NCBI RefSeq assembly: GCF_005747095.1
Contig: NZ_SWLG01000001.1
Location: forward strand, 434,001-498,000
Direction of reading: 5' to 3'
From: Exobacillus caeni
Lineage (GTDB): Bacteria > Bacillota > Bacilli > Bacillales > Guptibacillaceae
DNA length: 64,000 bases
Below the pieces are notes generated by a model. The model had not been told where the DNA came from. It worked only from the letters and a program-made list of their open reading frames with translations, and searched no databases. The translations under genes were made by a program, and so were the position numbers. Below are positions 16,713 through 25,880 of the stretch, one piece after another. Position 1 is the stretch's first letter, and the number at the start of each line of letters is the position of its first letter.

Positions 16713-17096
16713 ATGGACACAATGGGACGTCACGTAATCGCTGAGTTATGGGGTTGCGATGTTGCAAAGTTAAATGACATGAAGTTGATCGAAGAAATTT
16801 TTGTTGAGGCTGCATTAAAGTCAGGTGCCGAAGTACGTGAAGTTGCATTTCATAAATTTGCTCCTCACGGTGTAAGTGGTGTGGTAATTATTTCAGAATC
16901 ACACTTAACGATCCACAGCTTCCCTGAACACGGTTATGCAAGTATTGATGTTTATACATGTGGAGATTTAGACCCGAATGTTGCAGCAAACTACATTGCT
17001 GAAGCACTTGAAGCTGAAACTCGTGAAAATATTGAATTGCCAAGAGGTATGGGACCGGTAAAAGTACCACAAAATGTACAAACGGCGGTTAGATAA
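16713..17096 (+). CDS. speD: S-adenosylmethionine decarboxylase proenzyme
   Basis: 127 residues, the class 1B size of Bacillus SpeD. The proenzyme is predicted to cleave between Glu62 and Ser63 in [16 protein letters not shown], turning Ser63 into the pyruvoyl cofactor. The later YTCGD motif is also intact. It makes decarboxylated SAM, the aminopropyl donor for spermidine synthesis. ATG 16713 follows AAAGGGGGA. Own promoter at 16538, a long structured leader, and a clean terminator at 17110-17137 make it a monocistronic unit. Confidence 0.97.
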   Translation: MDTMGRHVIAELWGCDVAKLNDMKLIEEIFVEAALKSGAEVREVAFHKFAPHGVSGVVIISESHLTIHSFPEHGYASIDVYTCGDLDPNVAANYIAEALEAETRENIELPRGMGPVKVPQNVQTAVR

Positions 17097-17109
17097 CCTT
17101 TTCAAAAGT

Positions 17110-17137
17110 AGAGATGCTCAAAGCATCTCTTTTTTTG
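17110..17137 (+). terminator. Terminator after speD
   Basis: AGAGATGCT (17110-17118), loop CAA, AGCATCTCT (17122-17130), seven Ts. Confidence 0.9.
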
Positions 17138-17338
17138 TCCCAGGATTTATTTATAGAGAAAATTACTGTTTAAAACTATTTTTTGTGTTGTAATATGAAT
17201 TCCCACGCGATGTCTCTTTGCTCCCCTAAATGCTGCATCATACTCGCAGGTACGAATCTAAGAAAACAGAAGAACCGACATTGAGAGCGATCCGTGTAGT
17301 TTTACCTAAAGGCTAACAAATCCTTTTGGCCGATTAAA

Positions 17339-17367
17339 TTGAATTCCTTCCCGATTATTGCTATGCT
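17339..17367 (+). promoter_or_regulatory. Promoter of the 129-aa gene
   Basis: TTGAAT (17339-17344), 17-nt spacer, TATGCT (17362-17367). The predicted start of transcription lies downstream of the alternative in-frame starts at 17339 and 17363, which supports translation from TTG 17396. Confidence 0.55.
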
Positions 17368-17395
17368 GAAAAAAATAACAAGGGGGAAACAACAT

Positions 17396-17785
17396 TTGTC
17401 TATCAAAAGCCTTTTGACAAACCGAGCTGAAACAAGTGAAAACCATCCTGAAGAAAAATTGAAGACCCATTATTTCAAAGTTCCTAAAGACAGGGCAATG
17501 AAACAATGTGCTGAAACCCTCCTGAAGAACGGAAACTGTGAGCTTCTTTCCGAATCGCCTGAACGAGGAGAAATGGTCTTTAAATTAACCAAACCGAAAA
17601 AAGCTTTGATCGTTGTGACGGTTATTTCTGTTCAAGCATTCCGGACAGCCATTGATTTTTCTGTTTCTACAGAAACCCCGCTGCCGGTGGATTTTGGTTT
17701 TAGCCGCAAGTTTATCACTAACACGTATGATGAGTTGAAAAAGCAATTGCCATATATCGGAACAGGTATTGCAGAACAAATTTAA
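17396..17785 (+). CDS. Uncharacterised cytosolic protein, 129 aa
   Basis: No recognised domain. From TTG 17396, nine bases after AGGGGG, the protein is 129 residues, mostly soluble, with a basic N-terminus and one moderately hydrophobic strand (KALIVVTVISVQAF, about residues 63-76) that reads as a beta-strand rather than a membrane span. A similar small cytosolic protein sits between speD and nrdR in some bacilli, as far as I recall. It has its own promoter-like sequence and is separated from nrdR by a structured spacer. Function is unknown; that it is a real gene is supported by promoter, SD and codon use. Confidence 0.65.
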   Translation: MSIKSLLTNRAETSENHPEEKLKTHYFKVPKDRAMKQCAETLLKNGNCELLSESPERGEMVFKLTKPKKALIVVTVISVQAFRTAIDFSVSTETPLPVDFGFSRKFITNTYDELKKQLPYIGTGIAEQI

Positions 17786-17813
17786 TTAACATCCTTACTT
17801 ACGACTTAAGATG

Positions 17814-17950
17814 TGATAAAATGAAACTATTATAAGCAAGGTGTGCCGCCTCAAGGCACTTGACGAAGATTACGCTTATTAGCGAGTTCTTAACAACAAG
17901 AGTTGATTAGTTTGTTTGTTGTCGCTGGCTATTAACATCTTCGAAAATAG
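17814..17950 (+). promoter_or_regulatory. nrdR promoter and structured leader
   Basis: Extended -10 TGATAAAAT (17814-17822), then nested complementary segments: GTGCC/GGCAC (17844-17859), CGAAGAT (17864-17870) with ATCTTCG (17937-17943), AGCGA (17881-17885) with TCGCT (17922-17926), and CAACAA (17894-17899) with TTGTTG (17916-17921). The long-range stem encloses the two inner stems. No T-run follows. This reads as a folded 5' leader or a small RNA; class unknown. Confidence 0.45.
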
Positions 17951-17977
17951 AATTTTCTAATTAGTGGAGATGATGGT

Positions 17978-18442
17978 ATGCGATGTCCTAACTGTCAGCA
18001 TAACGGTACTAGAGTATTAGATTCGAGGCCGGTACATGACGGACGATCAATAAGAAGAAGAAGAGAATGTGAAAGCTGCAATTACCGTTTCACAACATTT
18101 GAGACCATTGAAGAAATTCCTCTTGTTGTCGTAAAGAAAGAAGGAACAAGGGAAGAGTTCAGCCGTGATAAAATTCTTCGTGGTTTAATCAAAGCCTGTG
18201 AAAAGCGGCCGGTTCCCCTTGAAAAGCTAGAGACAATCGTCAATGAAATAGAAAAAGAGCTTCGCAATCAAGGTTTCTCAGAAGTGAGCAGTGACGATAT
18301 TGGCGAGATGGTCATGGACGAGCTTGCTAAGGTTGATGAAGTTGCTTATGTAAGGTTTGCTTCTGTTTATCGCCAGTTTAAGGATATTAATGTGTTTATA
18401 CAGGAACTAAAAGACTTAATAAATCGTGCAGACAAATCATAG
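17978..18442 (+). CDS. nrdR: Transcriptional repressor NrdR
   Basis: 154 residues. N-terminal zinc ribbon with [15 protein letters not shown] and [12 protein letters not shown], followed by the ATP-cone domain (about 49-139) containing [16 protein letters not shown]. NrdR senses ATP/dATP and represses ribonucleotide reductase genes. ATG 17978 follows gtggagatg. Upstream of dnaB-dnaI as in B. subtilis (ytcG). A terminator overlaps the stop. Confidence 0.96.
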   Translation: MRCPNCQHNGTRVLDSRPVHDGRSIRRRRECESCNYRFTTFETIEEIPLVVVKKEGTREEFSRDKILRGLIKACEKRPVPLEKLETIVNEIEKELRNQGFSEVSSDDIGEMVMDELAKVDEVAYVRFASVYRQFKDINVFIQELKDLINRADKS

Positions 18443-18477
18443 GAGCTTAAGACAAGTTGGCTTAAAGCTCTTTTTTC
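18441..18477 (+). terminator. Terminator after nrdR
   Basis: GAGC-TTAAG and CTTAA-A-GCTC arms (18443-18451 / 18461-18470) with one bulge, then six Ts. Confidence 0.75.
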
Positions 18478-18512
18478 GTTAGGTGTTTTTGGCTAAAGGT
18501 TGGAGGATTGCT

Positions 18513-18586
18513 TTTTTGCTCTCCCGGGCCTCTTTTTGTGTTCCTGTAAAATAGATCCCTTATTTTATTTTTAGGGAGAACAAAGA
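18513..18586. repeat. Family 2 hairpin repeat (copy b)
   Basis: Left end TTTTTTGCTCTCCCGGGC, continuing tcttttt, is nearly identical to 26563-26589. The right arm gggagaacaaag (18574-18585) is the imperfect complement of the left. Lies between nrdR and dnaB. Confidence 0.5.
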
Positions 18587-18671
18587 TGATAATCCTGATA
18601 GTCCCTATTATTAGCAACTAATTAATCCTTTATGGAATAGAAAGATAATTTAACTTTTAGTGGTGAGAAAA

Positions 18672-20063
18672 ATGCATTGGAAAGAATTATTGCCGGTTGA
18701 CCGGCTTCAGGTTCGTTCGAGAGGTTTGCTTCATGAGTATGACCGGAAAGTACTTACAATGCTTTACCAGCCTCTTGTTGGAGCCGTTGCTTACAGCTTG
18801 TACATGACGATGTGGAGCATAATGGAAGAAAGAAGCCTTTCTTCTGAAACATCCACCCATCATCAATTGATGAATATGATGCAAATGGGCTTAAAACAAA
18901 TATATGAAGAACGGAAAAAGCTTGAAGGAATCGGATTATTGAACACCTATGTAAAAAAAGAGGAAGACAATAAAGTCTTCCTATATGAATTGCAATCTCC
19001 TCTTACTCCAGAACGTTTCTTTAACGATGGCGTTTTAAATGTATATCTATATAATCGGCTGGGAAAAACAAAGTTTCATTCGATCAAATCCTATTTTGAA
19101 ATTCCTTCCGTTAATGTTGATGGATTTGAGGCTGTAACGTCTTCCTTTAACGAAGTATTTACTTCGCTGCACCCTTCTGAAATGGTTCCCGAACGTAACT
19201 CTGAGACAGAGGATATTCTTCAGCAAACAGATAATAAATCTTACATAGGACGGAACGAGTCTAAGGGAGTTGAATTTACCCAACGGACAGATTTTGATTT
19301 TGACCTGATGCTTCAAGACCTTTCTGACTTTATTGTTCCGAAACAACTGTTGACGCAGAGTGTAAAAGAAACGATACTAAAGCTTGCGTTTGTTTATAAG
19401 ATCGAGCCTCTTGAAATGAGCAGGATTGTACAGCAGGCATATATTCATCATGAAGTTATTGATGGAGAAATGCTCAGGAAAGAAGTGAGCAAGTGGTATA
19501 CGTTTGAACATGGAAAAGAACTGCCTTCCCTTTCCTATCGAAAACAGCCGGTTACGCTGCAGGAGTTCCATCAGAAGGTGCCTGTGACGGAAGAAGAAAA
19601 GACTATTAAAGCTTTCGAGATTCTCTCGCCTTACGAAGTTCTTGAAAAAGTATCAGGAGGAGGAAGGCCAGCTTCAGCAGATTTAAAGCTTGTGGAAGGG
19701 ATACTTTTTGAACAAAAGCTGAATCCAGGTGTAGTAAATGTACTGATCGATTATGTGATGACGACTAACGATATGAAACTAGTAAAATCATATGTAGAAA
19801 AGATTGCCAGTCATTGGGCGAGAAAAAAAGTTAGTACTGTAAAGGAAGCGATAGCCCTGGCACGATCAGAACATAAAAAATATCAAGAATGGCACTCTTC
19901 TAAAGATAAAGGAAAACCCCGGAAATCAACAGGAAGCGTAAGACAGGATAAACTGCCTAAGTGGATGAATAATAAAAAAGACCAAACTGAAAAGATTTCA
20001 GAAGATGAATGGAATGCAAAACAAAAACAATTAGAAGCAATGTTGAGCAAATACAAAAAATAG
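18672..20063 (+). CDS. dnaB: Replication initiation and membrane attachment protein DnaB
   Basis: 463 residues from ATG 18672, which follows GGTGAG; a GTG at 18660 is less likely. This is Gram-positive DnaB, not the E. coli-type helicase. It has an N-terminal DnaB/DnaD winged-helix region (about 1-110), a variable linker, a second DnaB/DnaD domain (about 290-390) and a basic tail. With DnaD and DnaI it loads the replicative helicase at oriC and at PriA-dependent restarts. dnaI follows 22 nt later. Confidence 0.94.
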   Translation: MHWKELLPVDRLQVRSRGLLHEYDRKVLTMLYQPLVGAVAYSLYMTMWSIMEERSLSSETSTHHQLMNMMQMGLKQIYEERKKLEGIGLLNTYVKKEEDNKVFLYELQSPLTPERFFNDGVLNVYLYNRLGKTKFHSIKSYFEIPSVNVDGFEAVTSSFNEVFTSLHPSEMVPERNSETEDILQQTDNKSYIGRNESKGVEFTQRTDFDFDLMLQDLSDFIVPKQLLTQSVKETILKLAFVYKIEPLEMSRIVQQAYIHHEVIDGEMLRKEVSKWYTFEHGKELPSLSYRKQPVTLQEFHQKVPVTEEEKTIKAFEILSPYEVLEKVSGGGRPASADLKLVEGILFEQKLNPGVVNVLIDYVMTTNDMKLVKSYVEKIASHWARKKVSTVKEAIALARSEHKKYQEWHSSKDKGKPRKSTGSVRQDKLPKWMNNKKDQTEKISEDEWNAKQKQLEAMLSKYKK

Positions 20064-20085
20064 GGTAGTGGGATGAGGTGATACG

Positions 20086-21015
20086 ATGGAATCAATTCAA
20101 GAGTCTTTAAAAAAGATGCCTCAAAGTGAAACGTTTAATAAACAATATCGGGAATTAAGGCAAAGAATTTTTTCTGATAAAGGAGTAGCAGGATTCTTCG
20201 AAAAACATCCGGAAATTACAGAGGACATGGTGAAAAGAAGTCTTGCAAAACTCTACGAATATACGAACCAGTCCCACTCCTGTGACGGATGCGATTCGTT
20301 GTCTGCCTGCAAAAATATGATGCAGGGCTATGAACCACATTTATTTATAAACGGGAATTCGATTGATCTGGAATATAAAAGATGCCCTTCTAAGCTTAAA
20401 GATGACGAAAAGAAATCAAAAGAAAGATTGATTCAGAGCTACTACATTCCAAAAGATATATTAAGTGCAACTTTTTCCACGCTTGATACAGATCCTACCC
20501 GCATGGAAGCGATCCAGTATGCCGTCGATTTTGTAGAAAGTTTTGAACCGGGAAAAACCTTTAAGGGTATCTACCTTTATGGAGATTTCGGGGTTGGAAA
20601 AACCTACTTGATGGGCGCGATTGCAAACCAGTTGGCAGAAGAAAAAGGAGTCAAGTCATTATTTGTCTATACACCGGACTTTTTCCGTGAAATGAAGAGT
20701 GCAATCCAAACCCAATCGATTGATGAGAAACTAGACTTTATTCGATCGGTACCATTACTGATCCTTGATGATATTGGTTCGGAAAATATCTCAGGATGGA
20801 TTCGAGACGATATTCTTGGATCGATCCTACAATACCGTATGATGGAGAGGCTGCCGACGTTATATACTTCAAACTATGATTTTAACGAATTAGAAGAACA
20901 CCTGGCTTATTCCCAAAAAGGCGGGATCGAAGAGATGAAAGCTAAGAGAATAATGGAGAGAATCCGGCATTTTGCAGATCCGATCTATCTTGGCGGCAAA
21001 AATCGGAGAGTATAA
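20086..21015 (+). CDS. dnaI: Primosomal protein DnaI (helicase loader)
   Basis: 309 residues. The N-terminal helicase-binding domain carries clustered Cys (CDGCDSLSAC and a later Cys in RCPSK) that bind zinc in B. subtilis DnaI. The C-terminal AAA+ module has Walker A GDFGVGKTYL, Walker B LLILDDIGSEN, sensor TLYTSNYDF and an Arg-rich end. It loads the replicative DnaC helicase. Forms an operon with dnaB; terminator at 21027. Confidence 0.96.
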   Translation: MESIQESLKKMPQSETFNKQYRELRQRIFSDKGVAGFFEKHPEITEDMVKRSLAKLYEYTNQSHSCDGCDSLSACKNMMQGYEPHLFINGNSIDLEYKRCPSKLKDDEKKSKERLIQSYYIPKDILSATFSTLDTDPTRMEAIQYAVDFVESFEPGKTFKGIYLYGDFGVGKTYLMGAIANQLAEEKGVKSLFVYTPDFFREMKSAIQTQSIDEKLDFIRSVPLLILDDIGSENISGWIRDDILGSILQYRMMERLPTLYTSNYDFNELEEHLAYSQKGGIEEMKAKRIMERIRHFADPIYLGGKNRRV

Positions 21016-21026
21016 TAAATTAAGAT

Positions 21027-21062
21027 AAACGCCCGTCTAAAAAAGACAGGGTGTTTATTTTT
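21027..21062 (+). terminator. Terminator after dnaI
   Basis: AAACGCCC-GTCT (21027-21038) pairs with AGAC-A-GGGTGTTT (21044-21056) with one bulge, then ATTTTT. Confidence 0.75.
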
Positions 21063-21090
21063 GGCTCTTTTCTAAAAGATTGTTGGTTTT

Positions 21091-21515
21091 GCACAAAAGA
21101 GATAAACTGCGAATCAATTGCAGCATTGATTTCCACTCCGGGGCAGTTCGCTTTTCGCGGGCAACGCTTCAGCTGTGGCTTTTCCCGCAGTACAAGGAAG
21201 GCTTCGGCAGCGTTACATTTTCGAGGAGTCGACTGCCCGCTGTTCCAATCAATAGACGTTTTTCAAAGATGTTGAACGTCAAAGTACAACTCAGCGGAGG
21301 AAACACACGTAGACTCCTTGAAAATGAACATCATATTTTCTTCGTGCGATGTCTTGCTCTCGTTGCCTTCCTTATCCTGCGGGACAGCGAAGACGTTGAG
21401 ACCCCGCAAGGAGCGTTTTGTGCGAGTGAAGAGGCTCAGCGCGAGCCCGCGGAAAGCGTAGTGTATTTCCGTAGCGGTCAGCAGTAACTTACGTCGCAGT
21501 ACATCTCTAATGTGA
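21091..21515. repeat. Dispersed intergenic element, long copy (425 bp)
   Basis: Homologous to 6872-7120. Outer inverted repeats: gcacaaaagagataaactgc.. (21091-21112) against the complement of 21494-21515, 17 of 22 matching. Inner inverted repeats: gcttttcgcgggc near 21150 against gcccgcggaaagc near 21445, 12 of 13. Overlapping open frames on both strands (for example 21080-21487) have no SD or protein character and are taken as spurious. It lies between the dnaI terminator and ytxC. Confidence 0.8.
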
Positions 21516-21570
21516 AGCTTATTAAGCAACAAAGCATATGAAAAAAAGCCTTATCTTTACGATTTAAAAA

Positions 21571-21592
21571 GGCCTGTTATTTATTCAGGCCA
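21571..21592 (-). terminator. Possible minus-strand terminator-like hairpin
   Basis: GGCCTG, 9-nt loop, CAGGCC (21572-21592), preceded on the plus strand by AAAAA, which gives a U-tract when read on the minus strand. No minus-strand gene is nearby, so its role is unclear. Confidence 0.35.
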
Positions 21593-21740
21593 ACCAATTT
21601 TATAAGAGGGCGGTTAGTTTAATCTTCAATATTATTAGCTGACATTTAAAAATAACAGAAAAAAATCACCAATTAATCATGTTTCCCTTACTGTTGCCAT
21701 ATAGTTTTACAAGATACGTGTGGGACAGGGAGGGACTTTT

Positions 21741-22598
21741 GTGATCGCAATTTCATTTCGCCATCAAAGTGATGCTGTATTTGTACATACACGCTTAAAT
21801 CAAAAACTTTCTGGAAAAGGGTTGCTGAAATCTGTAAGTGCAGCTATAGAGAAAACGTGTATTATCGTAATCAAGACAACCCCTCTTATTTATAAAAGAC
21901 AGGTGCTTCCATGCCTTGCTAAAGCTTTAACGGAATGTGTCCTAGAAAAATATGAAATGAACTGGTATGAACAAATGATCGAACATCAGTTTTATTTTAA
22001 AGAAAAAGAAGAGCAGAGGGAAATTATCTCTTTAGCGATGGCTATTTCAGCAAGGGAACGGCCAGATATTCCGGAAACTGCAAAAATACCTGCTGGAAAG
22101 GATCTGTTATTTAATGCTTTTTATGCTTTTTTAAAAGAAGAATGCTCATTTTCTTTTGATTCGTTAATCCGTTTTAGGCTTAAGGACTATTTCTTAACAT
22201 TAAAGGAACTGGTAGGAATAGCGATCGATGAATATAAGCTTGAGCAAGAATATCAGAATTTTATTGACCATTTAAGGCACTCGGTTCAAAAGCGCCATCC
22301 TGTAAAAGTGGAAATCAATCTTTTGTACGATAAATATTTTTTATTTTATGATGAACATTTTCGCCTGCTTGGCAACAATTATTTGAAAAGCTTTATTGAT
22401 GAAGAGATTAGACACTTTAACGGCTTTGAAATAGATCCGTGTGTACTTGGGCCACTCATTGGGCTCGCGCCAAGAAGAATTTGCGTTTATACGAATGAAA
22501 TCGATCTTGGTCTTTTACAAACAATCCAAAATGTGTTCCAGGAAAGAGTAGAAATTAGGAAGAAAGTTGATTTTTATAACATTAGAACGCTGGGATAG
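21741..22598 (+). CDS. ytxC: Sporulation protein YtxC
   Basis: 285 residues from GTG 21741, which follows AGGGAGGGAC; the frame continues upstream to 21720 without a better start. It matches the YtxC family in length and in motifs such as FIRFRLKD-like DSLIRFRLKDYF and GPLIGLAPRRICVYTNE. It is soluble and cytosolic; biochemical function is unknown, and the family is restricted to spore formers. Located between dnaI and thrS as in B. subtilis. Confidence 0.85.
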   Translation: MIAISFRHQSDAVFVHTRLNQKLSGKGLLKSVSAAIEKTCIIVIKTTPLIYKRQVLPCLAKALTECVLEKYEMNWYEQMIEHQFYFKEKEEQREIISLAMAISARERPDIPETAKIPAGKDLLFNAFYAFLKEECSFSFDSLIRFRLKDYFLTLKELVGIAIDEYKLEQEYQNFIDHLRHSVQKRHPVKVEINLLYDKYFLFYDEHFRLLGNNYLKSFIDEEIRHFNGFEIDPCVLGPLIGLAPRRICVYTNEIDLGLLQTIQNVFQERVEIRKKVDFYNIRTLG

Positions 22599-22627
22599 GA
22601 AAAAAAGAAAAAAATATTCCACTGCAC

Positions 22628-22656
22628 TTGATTTTCTTCCTTAAAATTTTTATAAT
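22628..22656 (+). promoter_or_regulatory. thrS promoter
   Basis: TTGATT (22628-22633), 17-nt spacer, TATAAT (22651-22656), just upstream of the T-box leader. Confidence 0.75.
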
Positions 22657-22675
22657 ACGTACATACATTATCGAA

Positions 22676-22922
22676 ATTAACAGTGATGACGAGGACAAGA
22701 GTTATTTTTTACGGTTCACAGAGAGGGAAGGCTTGCTGGAATCTTCCTAACACGAATGAATAACTTACCGCCTCTGAGCTCCAACGATGAACCGATTTAG
22801 TAATCGTTGGCGTAGATGCTACGATACAGCGCACTGAAGCCGATTTGCAGTTTTTGCTTATCGGGAAGCAGGGTGGAACCACGAGAATAACACTCGTCCC
22901 TTTTTGGGCACGGGTGTTTTTT
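22676..22922 (+). promoter_or_regulatory. T-box leader of thrS (threonine)
   Basis: The conserved T-box AGGGTGGAACCACG is at 22870-22883. A candidate specifier codon ACC (Thr) is at 22767-22769 in an AACTTACCGCC loop context. The terminator CACTCGTCCC-TTTTT-GGGCACGGGTG with a T-run ends at about 22922. Uncharged tRNA-Thr would favour the antiterminator. Class assignment is by consensus motif. Confidence 0.92.
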
Positions 22923-22964
22923 ATTTGCTCGTAATATCAAAAAAAAGAAAAGGAAGTGTTCACA

Positions 22965-24902
22965 ATGGCTGACCAACTGAAAATAACATTTCCAGATGGC
23001 TCGATCAAAGAATTTGAAAAAGGTACAACAGCAGAAGAAATCGCATCCTCTATCAGCCCCGGACTAAAGAAGAAATCGCTGGGTGCTAAACTAAATGGGA
23101 AATTGGTAGATCTGAGAAGACCGATTCAAGAGGACGCAAAAATTGAACTTATTACGTATGATAACGAGGAAGGTCTGGAAATGCTCCGTCACAGTACTGC
23201 GCATCTGTTAGCTCAGGCTGTAAAACGCCTATATCCTGATGTGAAGCTTGGAGTAGGCCCTGTAATTGAAAGCGGCTTTTATTATGACATCGATACTGCT
23301 GAATCAATTTCAGTTGAAGATTTTCCTAAGATTGAAAAGGAAATGAAAAAGATTGTAGATGAAAACCTTGAGATCGAATGCCTGGAAGTAACCCGTGAAG
23401 AGGCAAAAGAAATGTATGAAGAAATAGGCGATGACCTAAAGCTGGAATTGCTGGAAGACATTCCTGCAGGAGAAAAGATCACGATTTACAGACAGGGTGA
23501 GTTTTTTGACTTATGCCGTGGCCCTCATGTTCCGTCCACAGGGAAAATTAAAGCCTTTAAACTTTTAAGTGTAGCTGGTGCTTACTGGAGAGGTGACAGT
23601 GAAAACAAAATGTTGCAAAGGATTTACGGAACAGCTTTCCCTAAGCAGTCACAGGTAGAGGAATACTTGAAACTTCTTGAAGAAGCGAAAGAAAGAGACC
23701 ACCGGAAGCTTGGCAAAGAGTTGAAACTTTTCACCATTTCTCAGGAAGTGGGACAGGGATTGCCGATCTGGCTTCCAAAAGGTGCAACAATCAGACGTAC
23801 GATCGAGCGATATATCGTTGACCTGGAGGAAAAGCTTGGCTATAACCATGTTTATACTCCTCACCTTGCAAGCGTTGAACTGTATAAAACAAGCGGTCAC
23901 TGGGAGCACTATCATGAAGATATGTATCCTCCAATGAAAATGGATGAAACAGAAGAGCTAGTGCTTCGTCCGATGAACTGTCCGCATCATATGATGATTT
24001 ATAAAAATGAGCTTAAAAGCTATCGGAACCTTCCATATCGAGTAGCTGAGCTTGGCACGATGCATCGTTATGAAATGTCAGGTGCGCTCGCAGGTTTGCA
24101 GCGGGTACGTTCTATGACTCTCAATGACGCGCATATTTTCTGCCGTCCAGATCAAATTAAAGAAGAGTTTATCCGTGTTGTTAAGTTAATCCAGAAGGTA
24201 TATGAAGACTTTCAGATCGACGATTATTACTTCCGTCTTTCATACCGTGATCCCGAAGATAAGAAAAAATATGTGGATAATGATGAAATGTGGGAAAAAG
24301 CTCAGGATATGCTGAAAGCAGCGATGGATGACTTAGGTGTGGATTATGTGGAAGCTGAAGGAGAAGCGGCGTTCTATGGTCCGAAGCTTGACGTTCAGGT
24401 GAAAACTGCTCTTGGCAAAGATGAAACGTTATCAACTGTCCAGTTGGACTTCCATCTGCCTGAACGCTTTGATCTCACTTATATTGGCGAAGATGGAAAA
24501 GAACACCGTCCTGTCGTAATCCACCGTGGGGTGGTGTCAACAATGGAACGGTTCGTTGCCTTCTTGATCGAAGAATATAAGGGAGCGTTCCCAACATGGC
24601 TTGCACCGGTTCAAGCGGAAGTAATTCCTGTATCTGAAGTACATCTTGATTATGCGAAGAAAGTAGAAGAAGCATTGCAGCTTGCCGGTGTCAGGGTGGA
24701 TGTTGATGAAAGAAACGAAAAGATCGGCTATAAGATCCGAGAAGCGCAAATTCAGAAAATCCCTTATATGCTTGTAGTAGGAGACAAGGAAATCGAAGCG
24801 GATGCTGTTAACGTTAGAAAATATGGCGAACAAAAATCAGAAACAATCAGCTTAAACGATTTTATCTCTTCTATTAATGAAGAAATTAAAAATCGCCAAT
24901 AA
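22965..24902 (+). CDS. thrS: Threonyl-tRNA synthetase
   Basis: About 645 residues. ATG 22965 follows aaaggaagtg; a TTG/ATG a few codons earlier in frame (22956) is possible. Domain order: TGS (4-64), editing domain with [10 protein letters not shown] and the Cys-His motif [10 protein letters not shown], class II catalytic core with motif 2 MHRYEMSG and motif 3 [19 protein letters not shown], then the anticodon-binding domain. Expression is controlled by the T-box at 22676-22922. Strong terminator at 24909. Confidence 0.97.
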   Translation: MADQLKITFPDGSIKEFEKGTTAEEIASSISPGLKKKSLGAKLNGKLVDLRRPIQEDAKIELITYDNEEGLEMLRHSTAHLLAQAVKRLYPDVKLGVGPVIESGFYYDIDTAESISVEDFPKIEKEMKKIVDENLEIECLEVTREEAKEMYEEIGDDLKLELLEDIPAGEKITIYRQGEFFDLCRGPHVPSTGKIKAFKLLSVAGAYWRGDSENKMLQRIYGTAFPKQSQVEEYLKLLEEAKERDHRKLGKELKLFTISQEVGQGLPIWLPKGATIRRTIERYIVDLEEKLGYNHVYTPHLASVELYKTSGHWEHYHEDMYPPMKMDETEELVLRPMNCPHHMMIYKNELKSYRNLPYRVAELGTMHRYEMSGALAGLQRVRSMTLNDAHIFCRPDQIKEEFIRVVKLIQKVYEDFQIDDYYFRLSYRDPEDKKKYVDNDEMWEKAQDMLKAAMDDLGVDYVEAEGEAAFYGPKLDVQVKTALGKDETLSTVQLDFHLPERFDLTYIGEDGKEHRPVVIHRGVVSTMERFVAFLIEEYKGAFPTWLAPVQAEVIPVSEVHLDYAKKVEEALQLAGVRVDVDERNEKIGYKIREAQIQKIPYMLVVGDKEIEADAVNVRKYGEQKSETISLNDFISSINEEIKNRQ

Positions 24903-24908
24903 TATGGG

Positions 24909-24946
24909 AAAAGACTGGCTCTAAACTGTGAGCCAGTCTTTTTTTG
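24909..24946 (+). terminator. Terminator after thrS
   Basis: AAAAGACTGGCTC (24909-24921) pairs with GAGCCAGTCTTTT (24930-24942), 13 bp with an 8-nt loop and extra Ts. Confidence 0.92.
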
Positions 24947-25087
24947 TGCGAACTCTTTGGAGAACTGAACAAGGAATAACATTAAAATGATTTTTATTGG
25001 TCATCGGATGATTTTAAAAAAAATATTGCATTTTCATAATATGTCAGTTATTATTAAGTGGTATGTTTCTGAAAGGCCAGTTTTCCC

Positions 25088-25116
25088 TTGACGAAAAATC
25101 ACAGCCATGATATACT
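25088..25116 (+). promoter_or_regulatory. infC-rpmI-rplT operon promoter
   Basis: TTGACG (25088-25093), 17-nt spacer, TATACT (25111-25116). Confidence 0.85.
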
Positions 25117-25122
25117 GGTTTA

Positions 25123-25326
25123 GGTAAATGAATATAGGAGACAAAGCAAGCAGAAGCGCCCGCTTCTCACCTGATCGACGCATCAACTGTAGTTGCCAGG
25201 TTGGAAATTTCCTGTTCGGAGAATAGTGTGGGCGAAGTATGCGCCGACGCTTTTTTTAATTGCTTTGATCGACTTAAGTTATGTTCGACTTGCAACCATG
25301 ATCGAGCGAACGCATTTAACAATCCA
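25123..25326 (+). promoter_or_regulatory. L20 autoregulatory leader of infC-rpmI-rplT
   Basis: About 200 nt between the promoter and infC, folding into a leader that ends in an intrinsic terminator: AGTGTGGGCG (25225-25234), 7-nt loop, CGCCGACGCT (25242-25251), seven Ts. In B. subtilis ribosomal protein L20 binds such a leader and causes premature termination. Position, gene order and terminator support the call. Confidence 0.8.
25225..25257 (+). terminator. Attenuator terminator in the L20 leader
   Basis: 10-bp stem with one mismatch and one G-U pair, followed by a 7-T run, about 80 nt before infC. Confidence 0.75.
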
Positions 25327-25338
25327 TGGAGGTGGCTG

Positions 25339-25857
25339 ATTATTAGTAAGGACATGATGGTCAATGAGGGCATCCGTGCCCGGGAAGTACGTCTTATCGG
25401 ACAGGACGGAAGCCAAATCGGTGTAAAATCAAAAAATGAAGCATTAGATATGGCTCGTAATGCAAATCTTGACCTTGTTATGGTTGCTCCTAATGCAAAA
25501 CCGCCTGTATGCCGAATAATGGACTACGGAAAGTATCGTTATGAGCAGCAGAAGAAGGAAAAGGAAGCACGCAAAAAGCAAAAAATCATTAACGTTAAGG
25601 AAGTGCGCTTAAGCCCGAACATTGAGGAGCATGATTTTAATACTAAGCTTCGAAATGCGAAGAAGTTCCTTGAAAAAGGAGATAAGGTTAAAGCATCCAT
25701 TCGCTTCCGCGGACGTATGATTACTCACTCTGAAATTGGGAAGAAAGTTCTTGAACGCCTTGCAGAAGAGTGTAAAGATATCGCTTCGGTTGAGTCCAAG
25801 CCTAAAATGGAAGGCCGCAGCATGTTCCTGATTTTAGCACCAAATACAGAAAAGTAA
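25339..25857 (+). CDS. infC: Translation initiation factor IF-3
   Basis: 172 residues if translation starts at ATT 25339. The SD GGAGGTGG (25328-25335) is followed by CTG ATT ATT AGT AAG; IF-3 genes are known for AUU starts, and the resulting M-I-S-K-D N-terminus aligns with B. subtilis IF-3. The longer reading from 25201 runs through the leader terminator and is rejected. ATT 25342 is an alternative. N-domain [13 protein letters not shown], linker rich in K/E, C-domain [21 protein letters not shown]-3 discriminates start codons, so its own AUU permits feedback. First gene of infC-rpmI-rplT. Confidence 0.95.
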   Translation: MISKDMMVNEGIRAREVRLIGQDGSQIGVKSKNEALDMARNANLDLVMVAPNAKPPVCRIMDYGKYRYEQQKKEKEARKKQKIINVKEVRLSPNIEEHDFNTKLRNAKKFLEKGDKVKASIRFRGRMITHSEIGKKVLERLAEECKDIASVESKPKMEGRSMFLILAPNTEK

Positions 25858-25880
25858 GACTTTGAAGGAGGACTACTACC

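Noticed and set aside
21080-21487. A 135-codon open frame (and overlapping frames 21051-21275, 21263-21532) between dnaI and ytxC
   Set aside because: It lies wholly inside the dispersed element with terminal inverted repeats, has no SD, and the homologous copy at 6872 does not preserve the frame.
25201-25338. N-terminal extension of infC
   Set aside because: It reads through the leader terminator and has no homology to IF-3; the ATT start fits better.
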